From NCBI GenBank assembly GCA_949358305.1, contig OX442318.1, positions 7,612,501 to 7,676,500 on the forward strand: DNA of 64,000 bases. Reading direction: 5' to 3'. This document shows, in pieces, positions 46,679 through 57,990 of this stretch. The position numbers were made by a program, and so were the translations under genes. The notes beneath the pieces are model-generated. The model worked only from the letters and a program-made list of their open reading frames with translations. It searched no databases and was not told the origin of the DNA. Numbering within the stretch: position 1 is the first letter of the stretch; the number at the start of each line of letters is the position of its first letter. This DNA comes from Strigamia acuminata. Taxonomy: Eukaryota > Arthropoda > Chilopoda > Geophilomorpha > Linotaeniidae.

Positions 46679-46911
46679 TATATGGATACACTGAATAGCA
46701 AATTTGAATATTTAGAGAATATTGAATCCCCAAAAACCAAATTCTCTAAAAGGGATAAAATTTATTTGATGCAATAAGTGCATTGCACTGACGTGGAATC
46801 GAACCAAATTTTTATTTCATTTTACAAGAACAAATGTTTTTTTTTAGTTGTTTCGGTATTAAGAATAACTTCATTTTGCGCCAACAACAAAAAACAATTT
46901 TTTAATCAACG

Positions 46912-48306
46912 TCATTCCGTGGTCAGTGGTTCTTCCGCCACTGATTGTGCATTTCCTAATCCAGCGCGTGTCACCTTCACCGGGTCCACCACTGATCGTG
47001 AGGCTCTAATAACCGGTGACATTTCATTCCTATAATGCAAATGAAAGGAAAATTATCGATTTGTTATCTGAACACCACGCAATGGTCCTAAACAAAAATG
47101 ATGCAAAATTATGCGAAATGAGGACATGTGACTTCGCATTTGTTTGCTAATAAGACAATCAACTCACACCTCTTATCGGTACTTCTCAAAACTACTCAAC
47201 TTTTGATCAATTTTGCTCGTGATTTATCACAACTTTTTACCTGTTTTGATAGTTATACCATAGTTAATAAATAGTGGCCGATATGTCAATGTAACGTTCA
47301 TTGCCAGGGCTGGACTGGGAATAAATTTATTGCCGGGAAATCTGGGTGTCCGGGCCACAATTAATGAAGTTGGGACAGGCCACAGCGGCTACGGGCCACC
47401 GGGAAACTCCCGGTAGCCCGCCGGGCCAGTCCAGCACTGTTCATTGCACGTACATAGTCGCGGCTATTATTCGAGGGTGGCTCTTATATCAAATCGCCTC
47501 TCTCGAGGGCGACTCTTAATCGGTAAAATATGGTATTCGTCTATTTTCACCGATAAAACAAATCTTAACATAGCTCAGGAAGAAAGAAAACTGTGAATTG
47601 TCTGTAGTTTTCCCTTATAATTTTAAAATTTATTTATCTAGCAATAACAACCTACGCATGGGCATTTTCAAGAAAACATACAGCAGCTAGAGTGTATAGT
47701 TGTTAATTGCTGACCCTAGATGGCACTGAAATAATTAATTATTTCCGAATGTATAGTCAAATCCATATATCCTCATACTCTTGTGAAAGTGATAGAAATA
47801 AAATATTTGGATCGGCCTCAAATTAAATCTAGTTTTAATTAAACCTTGAAATTTTAAGCAGTTAAATAGATACATCTGAAGAAAGTACGTATAAACAAAA
47901 TCTCAGTTCACAGTTTTCTTTCTTCCACTACCTTTGAGCTATGTTAAGATTTGTTTTATCGGTGAAAATAGACGAATACCATATTTTACCGAATAAGAGT
48001 CGCGACCGAGAGAGGCAATTTGATATAAGAGCCACCCTCGAATAATAGCCGCGGCTGTATACGTTCAATGAACCGATTTCTTTCAAAATGATTACAGTAA
48101 TCGGTGGAAATAGACGAATAGGCTATTTCCATCGATTTCTTACAAAATGATCACAGAAATTCGTGGAAATAGCCTCGGCCTTGTTCTTAAGTATCAGCAT
48201 ACTTTTTATCACCAGATTCCGTTCCATCAGCAGCTTCAGATTTAGTAAGTAAGAAACAGGCTAAAGAGACCGCGATCAAGGCAAGTTTGAAGATATTTTT
48301 CTGCAT
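46912..48306 (-). CDS. Small secreted peptide gene A (73 residues), tandem paralogue of gene B
   Basis: Coding exons 48306-48203 and 47029-46912 (minus); a non-coding first exon ends at 48387 (donor GTAAGC). Acceptors are at 48311-48312 and 47030-47031. The protein starts MQKNIFKLALIAVSLACFLL, a clear signal peptide; cleavage is likely after SEA at about residue 25. The mature part is about 48 residues, Cys-free, and ends EEPLTTE. Support comes from comparison with gene B: the TATA-like region, first-exon 3' end (AATAACTTTG), first intron (76 versus 74 bp), 104-nt coding part of exon 2 and the junction GATAAAAA/gt are all conserved. AATAAA lies on the minus strand at 46816-46811. Intron 2 is 1173 bp because of MITE insertions. 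Function unknown; a host-defence or signalling peptide is possible. Confidence 0.75.
47292..48072. mobile_element. Long-TIR MITE inside intron 2 of peptide gene A, interrupted by a hAT MITE
   Basis: Arms of about 150 bp: GTCGCGGCTATTATTCGAGG at 47457 through AAAGAAAACTGTGAA at about 47595, inverted at 47905-48060. The interior is unique. A 135-bp hAT MITE (47305-47439) with its own target duplication splits the outermost part of the left arm, so this element is older. Fragments of the family occur near 5100. Confidence 0.8.
47305..47439. mobile_element. 135-bp hAT MITE with exact 8-bp target duplication
   Basis: It begins CAGGGCTGGACTGG and ends CCAGTCCAGCACTG, flanked on both sides by TTCATTGC (47297-47304 and 47440-47447). 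The interior is GC-rich (GCCACCGGGAAACTCCCGG). It is nested in the left arm of the larger MITE. Confidence 0.95.
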
Positions 48307-48386
48307 ATTCCTTTTTAAAAAAATAAAATAAAATAGAGAGGTAAAATAAAGTAAAATTAAATACGGTATTACTCTTTTATGCTTAC

Positions 48387-48467
48387 CAAAGTTATTCTTC
48401 CACTAGCACTGATGATGTCAAATGATGTATTTGTGTGAGTATCAACTTTCGACTACCGGTAGTTATA
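48387..48467 (-). promoter_or_regulatory. Promoter and non-coding exon 1 of peptide gene A
   Basis: TATAACTA (minus, 48467-48460) sits at the position of the TATA box of gene B and is followed by the shared ACCGGT and TCGAAAGTTG. The expected start is about 30 bp downstream, near 48432. Exon 1 ends at 48387 with AATAACTTTG before GTAAGC. Confidence 0.6.
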
Positions 48468-50560
48468 GCTCAATATTTTAATAACTTAGTCTTAATTAAT
48501 GTGTTTAAAGAACATTAAGTGACTATTTTTGTCCCACAAATAAAGCTAATTTGAATCAAGCTCTAATGATGGACAAATAAGTTATAATAACTAATTGATT
48601 GCAAGCACTTGATTTAGGGTTTTTTATATCATTAAAGTTTATAATTCCAATTCATAGAATAAAAATTGAAATTTATAAAGCAAAATTATATAATTTTGGA
48701 TAGAAATTCCATTCCAAAAAATTCTGGTCACCAGTATGCCACAAATTCAATCACAATTTTAATTTCAGGCTCCAGGAATGGAAAAAATAAAGGGTTTATA
48801 AAATTTTTTTTAGTATAAATAGAAAATTTGTTGTTGTTAAATTTAAATTTAAATTTATGTTAAATTTAAATTTAAACTTATGTTAAATTTTGTTTTTAGC
48901 ATTCACTTATATAACATCTACAAATAAATGATGTTATTTATGGCTTGTCCAATATAAGTACTTTCATTCAGTACTTTAACTGGACAGTTCCCAATACCTT
49001 TCCATTCTTGCGACCTGCTTAGCTTGATGTACAGTAGATGTCGAAGCTTACATTGGAATTAGATCTACCCCCTTCTGCGCTCCACGTGAGAAACTGTTTA
49101 AAGAGCTAACCGTTTTAGCAATGAAAACTGGAGCAGTCGCAGCTTCCGTTTTCGACTGGGAATTTATTAATTGCCCTTTGAATTGTACGTAATCACTAAC
49201 TGCAAATCAGGCTATATTTTTCCAAATTCAGACGATCGCTAACAAACTTAATGACGAAAGGAGACAAAATTTAATTCTCGGTCTTACCATTGCTAAATCA
49301 TTCAAAGAAAGCCACCATGAATGCCTCTTTGAAAACAAATTTAGCGACATTTTCAGTAAGAAACTGTTCTTTACCCGAAATTTTATTTTTAATAATTTTA
49401 GAAAAACAATCAGACGAGATCAGTGCATTGGACAGAATGCGACCATGTCAAAGGAATGATCGAGCAGGCAGTCGCCAACTCCAGCACAACAGTGGAAATT
49501 GACCCCAACCTTATCAAAGGCCGGATAATTACTACGATAATAGTCAACGCGATTATCAAAGAAACCAACTTCCGAATTCTTCTCACAATAACAGAGGTTT
49601 CAGGCAATCGGCATCTCGCGGTCGAGGAGCGGAGAAACCGGGTGAGTTATCCACAACACCTTCTTATTTGCCCCTTTCTTCTTCTCCTTCGGTTCCCATG
49701 AATGATTTGGAAACCCTCCAATTAACAGAAATGGTTTTAAAATCGTCCAACCCCCTTTTTGGTCATTTAGCTTTGTTTCCAAAATTGGCAATCCATCTTT
49801 TCAGATGAGTGTCAAGGGATATTGCTTGGAACTTAGAGTCAGATCTAATCCAGGCCCCAGTTTCTGATGCGCATTTATCAGTCTAAGCTTTTCATCTCAT
49901 CAATGAGGAAGTAGTTAAGATGTTGGAAAAAGTGGCAGCCTACCCAGTTGAAACAGTACCAGGGCAGATTGTTAGTTTTTTATTCTTGGTTCTAAAGAAG
50001 GATGGCAGGTTTAGATCGATTCTTAATCTAAAAGCCATGAAGGCCCACATTAAATACCAGCATTTCAAAATGGAGGGAATTCACACTGCCCTCGCCTTGG
50101 TCGGCGCCAGTTTCTGGATGATTAAAATAGAATTATCTGATGTGTATTTTTTCATTTTAATTGACAAAAAGTTTCGGATATATCTTCGATTTTTGTGGCA
50201 GGGGGTTCTGTATGAACTGGGGGTTTTACCGTTAGGGTTGGGCCTCTGCGTTTAATTTATTTTGACACTTGACCTCCATGTGTCTATTTGAACCGGGCGG
50301 TTATTTAGACCATGAACCAAAGATAACATGGACACGTATCCGCGTGTTATTTCCTATTGATTCGTTGTTCTGTGAGCTGATTGGATGACAGAAATTACGT
50401 GGCACGCATTGCTTTCCAACTAAGCATGTTTGTTACCTGTTGTCACCCCAGAATACACAGTCCGGCTATAATTAAGTAGCGCCATCGGTGGCAAAACGCA
50501 CTGAACATGTTATCCTTGGTTCATGTTTGGACCAGGTAGTTATCCAAAAAATTGAATTAT
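48468..50560. other. Spacer between the two peptide genes, with retroelement remains
   Basis: AT-rich sequence, then a decayed DIRS-like element (48950-50260). The 50270-50350 stretch (GAACCGGGCGGTTATTTAGACC) resembles the CCCGGCG repeat family. Confidence 0.5.
48950..50260 (+). pseudogene. Decayed DIRS/Ty3-like retrotransposon fragment (gag-like and RT parts)
   Basis: The open stretch 49920-50255 resembles the finger/palm start of a DIRS-type reverse transcriptase: PGQIVSFLFLVLKKDGRFRS, then LNLKAMK, YQHFKMEGI and a palm-like KIELSDVYF (the family has LKDAYF). It ends before the catalytic YxDD box. Upstream, 49230-49360 reads LNDERRQNLILGL, perhaps the gag-like ORF, and stops and frame changes follow. 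No terminal repeats are visible. It is a dead fragment. Confidence 0.6.
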
Positions 50561-50657
50561 TAAAGAATAATGATCAAATATTTATTCAATTTTACAAGAA
50601 CAGAATGTTGTTAAAGTTCTGTCCAGGTGTTAATGATTTGTTGTTTAGTCGGCAGCG

Positions 50658-51085
50658 TTAATATTTATTCCAAGTCCGACGAGGACCTGGGTAATGTTTG
50701 TGAGCTGTACTAATCGGTGGCTTCTCATCCCTGAATTACAAAGTGAAAATTATCGATTTGCTATCGGAACACCAATAGTCTCAAACATTTCCAGCAGGTA
50801 CATAAAAGCGATGTGAAATGAGGGCAACTGACCTCTCATTTGTGTTCGCTAATACGTAATAAGACAACCAACTCGATATTTTTCTTATCTTTTCACTCTC
50901 AATTTTGTTCCTAAACGAAGATTTTTTTCTCACCCCTTAAGATTGATTTAATATTAATATTAATATTAATATTCAGCTTACTTTTTATCTCTCAATTGCA
51001 GTCCTTCACCGGCTCCATATGTTGTAAATATGAAACACGCTAAGCCGACCGCGATGAATGCAAGTTTAAAGCCAAAGTTCCGCAT
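50658..51085 (-). CDS. Small secreted peptide gene B (58 residues), tandem paralogue of gene A
   Basis: Coding exons 51085-50982 and 50730-50658 (minus); the non-coding exon 1 ends at 51163. Splice sites are GTAAGC/AAAG and GTAAGC/TTCAG. The protein starts MRNFGFKLAFIAVGLACFIF, a signal peptide, with likely cleavage after YGA near residue 25. The mature part is about 33 residues, basic, Cys-free, with HKHYPGPRRTWNKY at the C terminus (one RR pair). Exon 2 has the same 104 coding bases as in gene A and the same GATAAAAA junction, while exon 3 is unrelated in sequence and shorter. AATAAA on the minus strand at 50586-50581 ends the gene. Function unknown. Confidence 0.75.
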
Positions 51086-51162
51086 ATTCTTTAAGAAGAA
51101 AACAAAGTAAAACAAAATAAAACTTTAATCATTAAACTAAATATTACTATATTCATGCTTAC

Positions 51163-51243
51163 CAAAGTTATTCTTACAGTAGCACTGACGATGAATCAAA
51201 ATGGAATTGTGTGAATTGCAACTTTCGACGACCGGTATTTATA
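51163..51243 (-). promoter_or_regulatory. TATA promoter and non-coding exon 1 of peptide gene B
   Basis: A canonical TATAAATA lies at 51243-51236 (minus), followed by ACCGGT and GTCGAAAGTTG. Exon 1 then runs to AATAACTTTG at 51163 before GTAAGC. The block aligns with the gene A promoter over about 80 bp. Confidence 0.65.
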
Positions 51244-54200
51244 ACTCAACATTTTAATTACTTAGTTTTAATTAATGTGTTCAAACAACATTTAGAAAAA
51301 TTATAAGTGGCGAGCTTGACAGGATTCGTTGTATTACTCTAGACAATCGCGCGAAAAACGTTCGTATTTTTCCTATCATATATTTGTATTATAATTTACA
51401 ATCGAGGCCTAATAAGTACTAATAATCCAACGCATGTATTGCAAACATAATAGCCCACAAATTCAATCGAATCCCATTAAAATATAATTTAAATAATTTT
51501 TATTTTTTCACCAACGGATAATTATACTTTCCTCCTCTTCCACATTAAAATCAATCCATCTGTGAACCAAACAATCCACCAAGTCAGAGGATATTGCACT
51601 TGTAAATAGTAATAGCAACGCTTCACTTGTCACAATCGACCTCCATTGACCTCAACAATATGTCGTCCACAATAGACCATCATATCTATCAATAATACAA
51701 TCTTTTGCGGATCACAAGTTAATGAGATCAAAAATTACGAGTCAAACGTTTCTTATAGGTCAAAATGAACGAGTTAGTCACAAGAAAAATAATCATTTAT
51801 TTATTTATTTGTTTATTTTTTTATTTATTTTTAAATTTTTAAATTTCTCTACTCGTTGGTCTAATTTCTGCACGGACACGATTCAAATTCTTGTTTGAAT
51901 CGCAGCAACTAACTAGTCCTTCCAGAGGCTAAAAAAGAAATGTAGGTCTACTGCGAGCTAGGGCGTTTACCTCACCTTTATATCCGCAGGGATCCATCAA
52001 GCTTGAACCCCTTTGAGGTCACACGAAGCAAGGTTGTCCCCATAGATACAGTCAACTATGTTTCCATAGTATTCAAAGTGATAGACTTTTTATATGTTGA
52101 TTTTAGACAATTTTGATGACAAGATTTAAGTTATTTTATGTACATTTTATAGTTTGACACTTCGGTGTTTGCGTGTATGATTTCTTACGTTCATTTAAGT
52201 CGAATTATGGACATCCAACGGAGTTCCGCACTCCTGGCCCATGATTCAGCGCGGCTTAACTTGCGTGTTGTTTGGAATGAAAACAGTAAGTGCATTCCGA
52301 AACCCCCGCGTGTTTTACTCGTTTTACAAACACAAAACGAGTTAAATGCTTAAGACGGGAGTTTTGGAATGCTCTGAAGACGTTGTTATATCCTTTTGCT
52401 GTGAATAAAATGGTTGAAATTGCGATTAAATGCCCGGGTGGGTTTATAGATTGAAAAAGGGCAGCGAGAAAGGCCTCACTGACCAAATACGACTAAGCCC
52501 TGCCAGATTCTCCCGTTTTATGTGTCTAAAATAATAATTACTGGAGAAATTATGCTTTTTTAGACTTATTTCGAAGATGGCGGGTTTTGGTTTTGGTTTA
52601 TATTTACAGATAAATATAAACGGATTGGGATCATTTCTGGATGATAATTTATATCCAGAATTTAATGACATTCCGAAATGAAGTCCAGTGGAGCTGACCT
52701 CGACCCCGGGGATATTTCGGGCGCCTATATCTAGGCTGGCGTCCAGCGCTAAATGAAGTTCCAAATAAAAAATAAATAAAAAAAAAAAAAAAAACTAATC
52801 AATTTTCTAAAAAAAAAAAAAAAAAAAAGTGAAATAAACCTTCATTTAATTCCGATAATCCAAACTATCCAAAAATGCAAAAGTTACCACTAAAAGTTAA
52901 TTAACTTGCGTGCACACAACACAAACTCGTTAATTATTTATATTGCATTTTCTGATATGATAATTTATAAAAATCAGTACTGGGTGGCAGTGTACTCCCC
53001 AATCGCCATGGTCGCTCATTGCGAGAACAAAAACAAGACGAAATGTGGAACACACAAAGCCTACACTTTAACCTTGAACTTGAGTAGCACCTAGAGGCAG
53101 AAAACTGTAAATTTGGGCCGAGCTCGTAAGTCTTAACCCCCCACTCGGACCCTCTGGGGCGATTGGTTCATGCACACTCAATCGACAATAATCCATAAAA
53201 GCAAATGAAGTAAACTTGAATAGGATCAAAACGGGCAAGGAAAACGCAGTAAAAAGAGTGGAAAAAATACATTAAAAATGGCGCCATTTCCTTATTCCAT
53301 AAATATGGGTCAGCAGGTCAAGTTTTTTAACTCGATTCGTTCCAAAACTCGTCCATATTTTCAATCACTCCTCATTTCCTTTAAGAATTAAATGGAGAAA
53401 TTTTTAAAACACGATTTTTTAAAAAATTTCAAAAAAAATTTCAAAAAATTTAAATTTTGGTATACAACTTCCTGTTTGTTGCAAAACTGACGATTCGGGT
53501 GTCGATCTGTCGAAAACGAGGCGAAGAAAATATTAAATGGTCTGATTAACATCCAGTTTAATTAGTTCTATTCTCTAATCTCTCTCGTGTATAGAAATGC
53601 AATTCATTCACGAAATTGACACGTCAAAATGGGACAAATGAATTTATGCGTCAAATTTTGAGTGTTGACACTATATTATATAAAGAAATTATTAAAGATA
53701 GAAATTATAAAGAATGGGAGGTCGATTAAAAAAAATGCAAGTGTGATTTCGTGCAAAAAATACTTTCCGTCCACCTTACAGCGTTGTTCCCATTCCACTT
53801 ACTTAGTATGCTTGCGAATGTGCAATTTATCACATAGGGCTTAATAGGAAAAGTTAAACATTCTTTTATAATCGTTAGAAATGCGGGGAATATTAATGAA
53901 AAATTGATTCCAATTTAATAAGTTGATTTGTTTAATTGGTAATGAAATTAACACGATAAATGGATATTTTTTTTTTTTTTTTTTTTTAGAAAAAAAAAAT
54001 AATGTATAAAATTACATAATCATCCATCACTGTTCGCCTGTATTAAATTAAACAAACAAATAAATAATTCTTTAGATTCAATAAAAGTGTCTAGTAATTA
54101 TACACTCATGGTCAACTGGTCTATAGGGAAAAGGGTGAGCAACATTACACAAAAAGACAAAAGTTTATCTAGCACAAGGAATTTTTATTAAATTTCAATG

Positions 54201-55190
54201 TTTTTTTTTTTTTCAAATATGGTCGCAATCGTCCGCCATTTTGGATTTGTTGAATACCAAATGAGAAAAAAATTAGATTTTTTTTTTCACTTTTTTTTTT
54301 TTAATATTAAAAAAAAAGTATATATATATCGATAGAATTATAACAAAACAAAAAAAAATATTTTAATAATATACATTCATCAGCAAATCTCCATTTTGTG
54401 TTTTAATTGTTTTAATTGACCACTAAAGAAAAATTATTTATATTGAGATCACATGATCAAAATATGGCACTGGTTAGACCATAAGTATGTCCATTTTATA
54501 TCTTGTTGTTGGTGCCATTTTTTTTTTGCTTTAAATAAATTAAAGTAAACCTAACCTCATTAAATAGACAAATGGCCTAAATATTAATTGGAAAAACACT
54601 CTAAACAAGAATATTTAGATTTTTGAAAAAAGAAAAAAAAAATAATAAAATAAAATTAAAAAAAAAAAAAAAAATGGTGACACGTATAAAGTGTATAACT
54701 GTATATCACACACAGGTCAACAATTTGTATATCAAAAGCACTGTTGCAATTCAATTAAAGACTCAAAAATCAAATTTTAAAAGCCAATAATAAAAAACAA
54801 AAAAACTGCTGTTCACAATCCGATTTTTTTTTTAATTATTAAATATTATAAACCAAAAATCGAAAAACACTTACACTTATTTTTTGTACTGTTTAACACT
54901 AATCTATCAATTGATTCAATCATAAACTGACACTACGCGGGACAGACAGCAGCAAAAAGCCAAAAATACATAAATAAATCATTCTAATTGCAATTACTTT
55001 AATTAACTATGAAAATTGGCTATTCTGCTACTCGATAAAAATCAGCAATTGTTTATAAACAAATCGATTTCTTACTGGCTACACTGTTTTAATGACAAGA
55101 AAGTAAGCATCAGACGCACAAGTATAATATTTCTCTTCAACAATCAAGCCACTTGATTTCAATGTCGCATTTAGCGGATTATCCTTTAAA
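51244..55190. other. AT-rich spacer without supported genes
   Basis: Contains A/T homopolymers (52780-52830, 53965-53990, 54650-54675), TTTA runs at 51797-51832, and repeat scraps: CCCGGGGATATTTCGGGCGC at about 52706 and a TTCCGATAATCCAAACTATCC-like pogo end at 52850. Open frames up to 106 codons show no domain. The section nearest 55.8 kb may include the KLF 3'UTR. Confidence 0.4.
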
Positions 55191-55600
55191 TTAGGGTCAT
55201 TAGGCACACTGGGCACGTGTCCGAGGGCCCCCAAGCTACAGAGGAGCCTCGGTTTCCCACTCCACATCGTAATCCCTGCATGTAATTTCGAGGGGATCAT
55301 CTAACTGGTGCATGCAGTTCAGTTTTGGTCCATATATACTCATCTGTTACGCCTGTGCGTTTGATTCCCATATGCTGGTACACGGCATCACAAATTACAC
55401 ACTACAAAGAGAAAGAGGGCCCTTCGAGAGCCTCGAAGGGGCCCAGAAGGCGGAAGAAAATCATTTCTACACTACATCCTATCTCTTTCCGTCTAAATAT
55501 GTACTGGGTACACAATTTTAATGATTTTCAAAGATTGTTTACACGTCCACTCTGCAGAAAAGTCGTTTTATGCACAATTAGGGGCCACCTAGGTTGAAAA
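55190..55600. mobile_element. GGGCCC-type element, no array
   Basis: TCATTAGGCACACTGGGCAC followed by GAGGGCCCCC at the left matches the CAGGGCCGGATTTGCC...TTAGGCACACTGCCTAG end at 6943. A hairpin GGGCCCTTCGAG...CTCGAAGGGGCCC lies in the middle, and TTAGGGGCCACCTAGG at the right. It is diverged and its borders are uncertain. Confidence 0.5.
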
Positions 55601-55882
55601 ATCGACTATAGTGCATTGTTGATTGATGTAACAATCTCGAAAATCATCAAAACAATGGGTCCAATTACAAAAAAAAATAATTTGTCGAGTGACCACACTT
55701 CCTTATATACTCTTATTGCCTATACACATATTTAAAGCACGTAACAACAAGGCCCCTTCGTGACACATTTTTAATACAATTTGTACAGTGACATACATCA
55801 AAGTTCAACTTTTAGGGCAGGAAACCGTACCTTTTCAACTGCACGGACGAACCAAAGTGGGGGTTGGAAACTGCGTCGTACA

Positions 55883-57700
55883 TCACACGCTCACGTGCCT
55901 TTTCATGTGCAGGCTGAGGTGATCGGAGCGCGAAAAGGCCCGTTCGCACAGTCGGCATTGGAACGGCCGATCGCCCGTGTGTTTGCGGTAATGTCGCGTC
56001 AACTCGTCGGAGCGCGCAAATTTCCACCCACACCCTTTCCAGTTGCATTGGTACGGCTTCTCGCCCGTGTGCGTCCTCAGATGCGCCTTCAAATGTGAAC
56101 TCTTCGTGTATGTCTTAACGCAGCCGGGATGCGTGCACGAGTGCGTCGTTACTTTCTTCCTGCCCCAACTCCGTCGTCCTCGCCGAGGTTTGGCCGGCAG
56201 CGACGGCAACTCGGACGGCACATTGCTCGGCACACCGTGCAGGAGTTCGGCCAAGTGCGGACTGGACGGCGGCGTCATCACTCTCAAATGCGGCATGCTC
56301 ATCCTTTGCTGTGTCGGCGCCGCCGCCAGTCCTTGCGGGGCGGCCAAGTAGTGCTCGCTCACGTTCTCCGGCGACGCAGGCGGCGACATTTGTCCATGCA
56401 CGTAGGCCACTTGGGCCACTATGGTCATGGTACCGTTGAATCCGTTGTTGCCACCGCAGGTTTGGTAGCCCTGCCGCGGCACGTCCACGTAGGGGAGGCC
56501 CGGCGACGGGTACGACGTGTAATCGGCTTGCGGTTCGCGTTTCATGCCGTCTTCGGGCGTGTAGAAGCCAGTGTGCACTTGGTGCGCGTGTTGTTGTTGT
56601 TGGAGGTCCTCGGTTGAGGTGTTTAGGAGGAAATCCAAGTCGACGTATTCCGATGTGGTGTAGGGAGTGCTGGTTGAGTTGTTGGCGGTGCCGAGGGTCT
56701 GGAGTGTGGAGTCGCCACATCGTCGCGTGTTGAATGGTGGAGCGGTTTGGTGCGCGTGTGTGTGGCCTTGGTGCGGCGTGCGGGGGTCGATGTCGCCGAG
56801 AAGGACACTTTCGATGTCCTGCCACATCTGGAACGGAACGAGGGAGAAATAGAGAGCGTGTGGAGGCAGATTTGATTGGGTTTTTGTTGTTTATTTAGAT
56901 TTGGTATCAAAATTGGTTATGGGTTGGATTTTTGCATTGAATTGCGTGGTTGACGTCATATCTCTGGAATGAATGTTTATTAGCCAAATGCCAATAAAAT
57001 GCTTAATCTTGGTATAGGAAATAAATAAATAAATAAATAAATAAATAAAAAGCTGACGAACAATACCAATATTGATTTTTTACAATTACGGAACAGAATT
57101 TAATAAAAATTCCATAAAAATCCAATAAAAATTAAAAAAAATTAAAAAAAAATTAAAAAAAAAAATTAATATAATATCCGGACTAACTGCACTAAATTTC
57201 CGAATTAACTTCCTTAATAACTCTATCTTAAACTCACCCAAAACATGAAAACCCCAACCCAGTCCTAATATGGCTGACTCCATAAATCCACATGAAGGCA
57301 ACCCTGCCTTTTTACTAGACCATTGCGGCACTGCCGGAAAGCCTCCCACCTAGCCCTGAAATCATAATCACCACCTGTGTTTTCTGCCCCCCTTTTGCCC
57401 CCTTTACCCCACTCCCACACCCCCCACAACTTACCCCCGCAACTCCCCGCACTTAAAACACCATTTTGTCACCCAACAACCCTTTCATCTCATTTCCCGT
57501 TCCTTCGAGGAACCTCCAAAGTGGGACACAATTTCCGAAAAAAAAAAAAAAAAAAAAAGAAAGAGAAAAAGTTTTCGTGTACTCACATCTTGAAAATCGC
57601 TCATGTCAGTTGTTGTGCGCGTTGCTGGTCTGTAAAACGAGTGCGGGGGCGGCGGCTTCTGATGCTCCCTGGGTGTTAAAACGGTCACCCCACTAGTCAT
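55883..57700 (-). CDS. KLF4: KLF1/2/4-type Krueppel-like transcription factor, two exons
   Basis: Exons 57700-57587 and 56827-55883 (minus); donor GTGAGT, acceptor TTCCAG, phase 0, 352 residues. Residues 266-349 hold three C2H2 zinc fingers of the KLF type with [35 protein letters not shown] and [13 protein letters not shown], which bind CACCC/GC boxes. The finger details ([18 protein letters not shown]) group it with KLF1/2/4/17. Further KLF4-like traits are [10 protein letters not shown] (about 100-108, compare the acidic activation motif DLDFILS), MTPPSSP and the basic stretch [13 protein letters not shown] before the fingers, a probable nuclear localisation signal. The first exon ([14 protein letters not shown]) is short; the frame has no better upstream ATG. 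Nuclear regulator; which KLF of the subgroup it equals is not decidable here. Confidence 0.93.
56828..57586 (-). other. KLF intron
   Basis: This 759-bp intron has an (AAAT)n run at 57021-57048, A-rich tracts (57130-57170 and 57540-57558) and a pyrimidine-rich stretch at 57375-57450. Nothing coding is supported in it. Confidence 0.7.
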
Positions 57701-57990
57701 GTTTACGGAGCCGCGAAACGAACACAAACGCCGCCAACTGCCAACTGACCACAAGAGTGAACGTGAGCCACAAAAGACCAAATCAACGCACCGCCCAAGC
57801 ACATTGGACGCGTTCTCGTGTCTCTTTCGCGGGTGCCATTGGTCGCACGGGGAAGGCACGCGCGCGAACGTCATGACACGTCATCGAGAGCCAATGGGAG
57901 GCGACTCGAGGTGGAGTTTCGATTGAAGTTTCGGTTTTGTGGAACGCTTCGGGCGACGAATGATAATGGGTCATGTGATTGGCGACGTGT
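57701..57990 (-). promoter_or_regulatory. KLF promoter/5'UTR region
   Basis: CpG-rich sequence upstream of the KLF start with CCATTGG at 57836, CCAAT at 57891, ATTGG at 57978 and a CRE-like TGACACGTCA at 57874. Motifs are seen; function is inferred from position. Confidence 0.5.

Larger units (their letters stand above)
43545..46790. other. NHERF 3'UTR and spacer
   Basis: The first 450 bp hold NHERF 3'UTR with poly(A) signals. Then follows AT-rich spacer with a 50-bp tandem repeat (44238-44372) and a MITE (46381-46678). Exon-like stretches with splice-like borders at 45090-45205 and 45325-45425 are discussed under rejected items. Confidence 0.5.

Noticed and set aside
46785-46805. tRNA-like T-arm (GGTTCGATTCCACGTC on the minus strand)
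   Set aside because: No matching D-arm, anticodon stem or acceptor stem could be folded around it. I found no convincing tRNA or rRNA in the window.
56115-56825. Frames of 162-236 codons overlapping the KLF exon on both strands
   Set aside because: Shadow frames of a GC-rich coding exon; the KLF frame has zinc-finger motifs and the others have none.
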